Shown: in pieces, positions 60,471 through 64,000 of the stretch | Numbering within the stretch: position 1 is the stretch's first letter | Layout of the letters: every line of letters starts with the position of its first letter | NCBI GenBank assembly: GCA_037954325.1 | Contig: JBBMNZ010000028.1 | Span: 6,207,001 to 6,271,000, forward strand | DNA length: 64,000 nt | Direction of reading: 5' to 3' | Source: Fistularia commersonii | Lineage: Eukaryota; Chordata; Actinopteri; Syngnathiformes; Fistulariidae | The notes under the pieces: model-generated | Told to the model about the DNA's origin: nothing | Database searches by the model: none | What the model saw: the letters and a program-made list of their open reading frames with translations, nothing else | Made by a program: the position numbers and the translations under genes

Positions 60471-63400
60471 TGTCGTAGATGTAAACACCGCCTCCTAGCG
60501 GCACCGAGTGTCCATGTAGTCAATCATCAGTCTATGAATACATCTAGCTGACGGTTTCCAGAGGAACGAATAAATATTAGTGAAGGCTTGAAAAAAAGCA
60601 GGCGTTAAGGATAAAATGTCCACGGATAAGAGCAAATGGAATCTCTTCGCATTTCTGTCCCTTTTCCCTGTATTGAACTTGAACGAACAACTAAGTTTGT
60701 ACTCTTGAAAAATATTTAACTTTGATAAATACCACCTGTATCAGATTGAGTATTTCCATAAGCTGTAAAAAAAGATGATTCCCGGATTGTTGTTAACTAA
60801 AAAGTTAAATTTTAAAGTTTAAAAATATGGCCTCACAATTCAAGAGTGACTATATATAAACCGCTGACCACACGAGAACATGAAAAAGGAATAAAAACAG
60901 CAAAACCATAACAGAAACCTGACAAATCTGTAATATGCATTAACAGTGTTGTTATATTTCAAAAGTCTTTTTCACAAAAATGAAGGATTTTTTGATCACT
61001 GATCTCCTGCATTCCAGGCCATAGAAGCGCAGTCTACACATGCTCAGTCATCTTTATGAGTCAAACTAGACTTTGGAACAATCTGGAAAGTGCATATTTC
61101 TGGGTGTGGGACACTAAAAGATGCGTTGGGCAACATGGGGCAAGGCTGACTTGGTAATAGATAAGATCTTAAAATCTATCCTGAAACAACCATACAGAAA
61201 ATAGACACACATACATAAATATCTGTTGTGTTTTTTCATTATCAATTTATTGTCCTGAAACACTGTTATGTTGAATAGGGAGGAGGGAGGGGTGCCATAA
61301 ATGTGAATTCTGTTTGACTTCCTTTATGTCTACACTAGGTGGAAGCAACGTCCATTCAACTCCCACATGTTTTCTAAGCTCCGGTTGGAAAGTCTTGAAC
61401 TTGACCAGAATAGAATTTTATCATTTGTGTAAATATGTAAAACACCAAACAGAAAAAAACCAAAAACCCAAAGAAAATTATCATCAAGTACAGCTTTTAT
61501 TTGTGTTTTTTTTTTCAAGAGCTGCAACTGCCAGAGGAAAAAGCAGAACTTTATGATACTGCACATTACAAAACTGTTAAGGGGAACACAGCAGCGGCAA
61601 AGTTCACATAGAAACCAAACAACACTGATGTCATGATGTTTGATGTCAATCTTAACACTTGTTGATATAAAATCATAAAATTAGCAGGAGAACTCTAGGG
61701 TGCCACGATTTTGCGGATCCTGTCTATATTTGTCCCCACAACTGGCTCTGTGCTCTAAAATCATCTTTGACCCGAGGGGAAATAAAGACAGAGCGTCACG
61801 GCTTTACCACCCTTAACGTCCATGTGGTCCCACCCATGGTCAGTGGCAAAGACACATGTTCATTCTTTGAACACTGCTAACCCCAGAAAAAAAACTGTAA
61901 AACATCATAACAGGGTTGCTCTCTCCCACTCCATTTAACGGATATCTCAACAAATGTCACTCCGCCCTATGTTTCTCTGTATTGCTACATTATAGGAGGA
62001 ACCTGATATCAAGTGTGCCATGGCTACAGCTGCTGCCATCACAAGTTACAGTATTTCCATGCAGCTCTGACTGGCCAGCTGGTTACGTAAAGTGTTTTCA
62101 TATGAAACACATTTTGGTGAAGTCAGTGGAATGTTCAGACGATGTTCCAAATTAAATCCTCTGTCATATGGGAAGTCGAAAAAATCTGGAAAAGCTTTTT
62201 TTCCTGTTTTTTTTTTTTCAAACTGTTAAAATTACATCATGCAGCTGGCACTGTGCTTCAGTTTGCGAATCCTGGATAGTGCAAAACACCAAGGTAAAGA
62301 AGGTAAAAGAGGCCATTAAGATATATTTTCTCAACTGACCGCACCAGTTTCAGAAATCTCTAAAAAAAACACTTGAGAAGTCCATTCCTCTCTTAAAGTT
62401 TGGGCATTAGAAAGAAAAAGGGAAGAAATGATCTGCGCCAGGGGCCCCTTTAACCAGATCACATTTCTAAGTTCAATAGTCTGAGTCAGAAAAAAAGCAA
62501 GATTAGTCACTCAGTGTTACTTCCTGTAATCCAAAACGGTCTGAAAGTACCCAGACCCCACAACCTCACGATTTTCATGAAAGCCTGGACAAGTTTGCCA
62601 CACATGCGTTTCTGTTTTTGTTTAGTTGGACACAGGGGGTATATTTCAGGTCATCTACATGCACCAAAGCCAGATGGACAGTAGTTGGGTGGAAGCTGAA
62701 TGTCTGGCTGATCAAACTCTTTCCAACGGGTCCGGTAGAGATTCTGCATGTTGTTTTTTTTTTCTTTGTCCTTATCTGACTCCTAAAGTTCTGCAGGAAA
62801 CGTCCAACATTTGCAAGCACTTCAGTGTAGTTCATTAGGGATTTCATGAGCAGTTTCTTCACTGAGCCCCCCAAGCCATCTCATTTAATCTAATTCTTCA
62901 CATCCAATCAAATCTAACTTAATTCTATAAACACAAATAATTCATTTTCGCTTTGTGGTAATTGCATTTCTCATCATCCCTGATAATATATCTGTTTCAA
63001 TTATAATTAGGGTTTGGCGGCTTGGCGTGATCAGATACAGTTCAGATACTCCATTTAAAATCTTTCCACCCTCCCATCCCCCTTATTCACACATCATATA
63101 TAGAAAATGTAAACAGTTCCTCTTTGTAAGATTAACAAAAGTACAAACTCCTAGTTGCTCAGCGAGTCTTCATTAACATGAACATCGCGGTCAAGGAGCA
63201 ACAAGTGTAAAGTAACTGAATGTAATCTTAATGCCATCTGAAGTTCTCACCCAGTATTTCCATTACTGCATTGCAGTGTGAAAAAAATAGAACATAAAAA
63301 CAAAAAAAAAAAGGATTTTCCTTACATTTTCTCATAGAGTTTGGCAAATGAGATGTGATCATAAATTGTATCCCACCCATTATTGATCCTGGAGGAGGGT

Positions 63401-64000
63401 GATGACTTTACCAGTATAATAAACTTCTCCAGGGCAAAAGAAGGATAAAACATTTCTCATTAGATCGATTCAAAGAAACAAAGATGCCACGGGCAACATT
63501 TTTTTTTTTCCATCATTAATGTGTCAACATAACTTTTACTATAAAAAACAAATAGAGTGTATTACTGGATTAAAAAACAATGAGTCCAAATTTGATCTCT
63601 AATCTAATGTCACATCCAGTCAATTTTAATAGCACTTTTTCTAATCCTATCTGTACACATGGGGTATTTCATACAGTACAATCTAATCTGATCTGTTTTA
63701 GTATCTTAAAATTGCATCTTTTTTTTTTTAATGGAAAAAAGTTCAAATCAGTGCTACAGTTATGCTGATGTATTTATAAATAGACATCAAACTCACAAAT
63801 AAAAACAAGCACCCAATAAGTCAAACGTTATAGCTTGGAAGTCAATGGAAAAGATGCAGACGCGTAAACGCCGCTGACATGTGAAAACATCTGGAAGGCT
63901 TGTACAGTACAGCGGTTCCGTCTGAGCGTCAAATGATGCCTGAGTCATCGCAGTAATGCGACGCAAAGGAAACCACGCATTGATGCTTGCTGTCAACACG
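60471..64000. other. intergenic, possibly 3' UTR of a neighbouring gene
   Basis: No coding exon could be recognised. AT-rich sequence with poly-A and poly-T tracts. A minus-strand AATAAA near 61495-61500, followed by a GT-rich stretch, could be the 3' end of a minus-strand transcript extending beyond the window. In human MAFK follows INTS1 on this side, but in the opposite orientation. Confidence 0.4.

Overview
The window is vertebrate nuclear DNA, most likely from a teleost fish. Genes are split into many short exons with GT-AG introns. (CA)n/(GT)n microsatellites are abundant, and there are degenerate copies of repeats typical of fish genomes. Three protein-coding genes can be read, all on the minus strand: MICALL2 (CDS 19696-30242), a paired-like homeobox gene (32612-34793) and INTS1 (42119-59917). 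MICALL2 next to INTS1 matches human 7p22.3, where the order is UNCX - MICALL2 - INTS1 - MAFK.

Layout. 1-19.6 kb is a gene-poor flank with microsatellites and several AT-rich, complex blocks full of TAAT-type motifs that look like conserved noncoding elements. It is the side on which UNCX would be expected, but UNCX itself is not in the window. 19.7-30.2 kb holds MICALL2 in 17 coding exons (758 aa): CH domain, LIM domain, a disordered middle and a bMERB coiled coil, with a probable GC-AG intron. 30.3-32.6 kb is the MICALL2 promoter and a spacer with a long (CA)n tract. 32.6-34.8 kb is a three-exon homeobox gene (270 aa) with an Unc-4/UNCX-like homeodomain and a C-terminal OAR motif; I know of no human gene at this place. 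35.1-41.8 kb is noncoding with further regulatory-looking blocks and possible transposon remains. 41.85-60.4 kb is INTS1, reconstructed as 47 in-frame coding exons (2184 aa) plus one noncoding 5' exon. 60.5-64 kb has no recognisable gene and may be the 3' UTR or flank of a neighbour.

The three genes are unrelated in function. MICALL2 is a Rab effector and actin/junction adaptor. The homeobox gene encodes a DNA-binding regulator. INTS1 is the scaffold of the Integrator complex, which processes snRNA 3' ends and terminates paused RNA polymerase II. They sit together through conserved synteny; the homeobox gene and the noncoding blocks suggest a developmental regulatory landscape. Exon limits come from reading frames, splice dinucleotides, phase consistency and remembered similarity to human proteins; no alignment was run.
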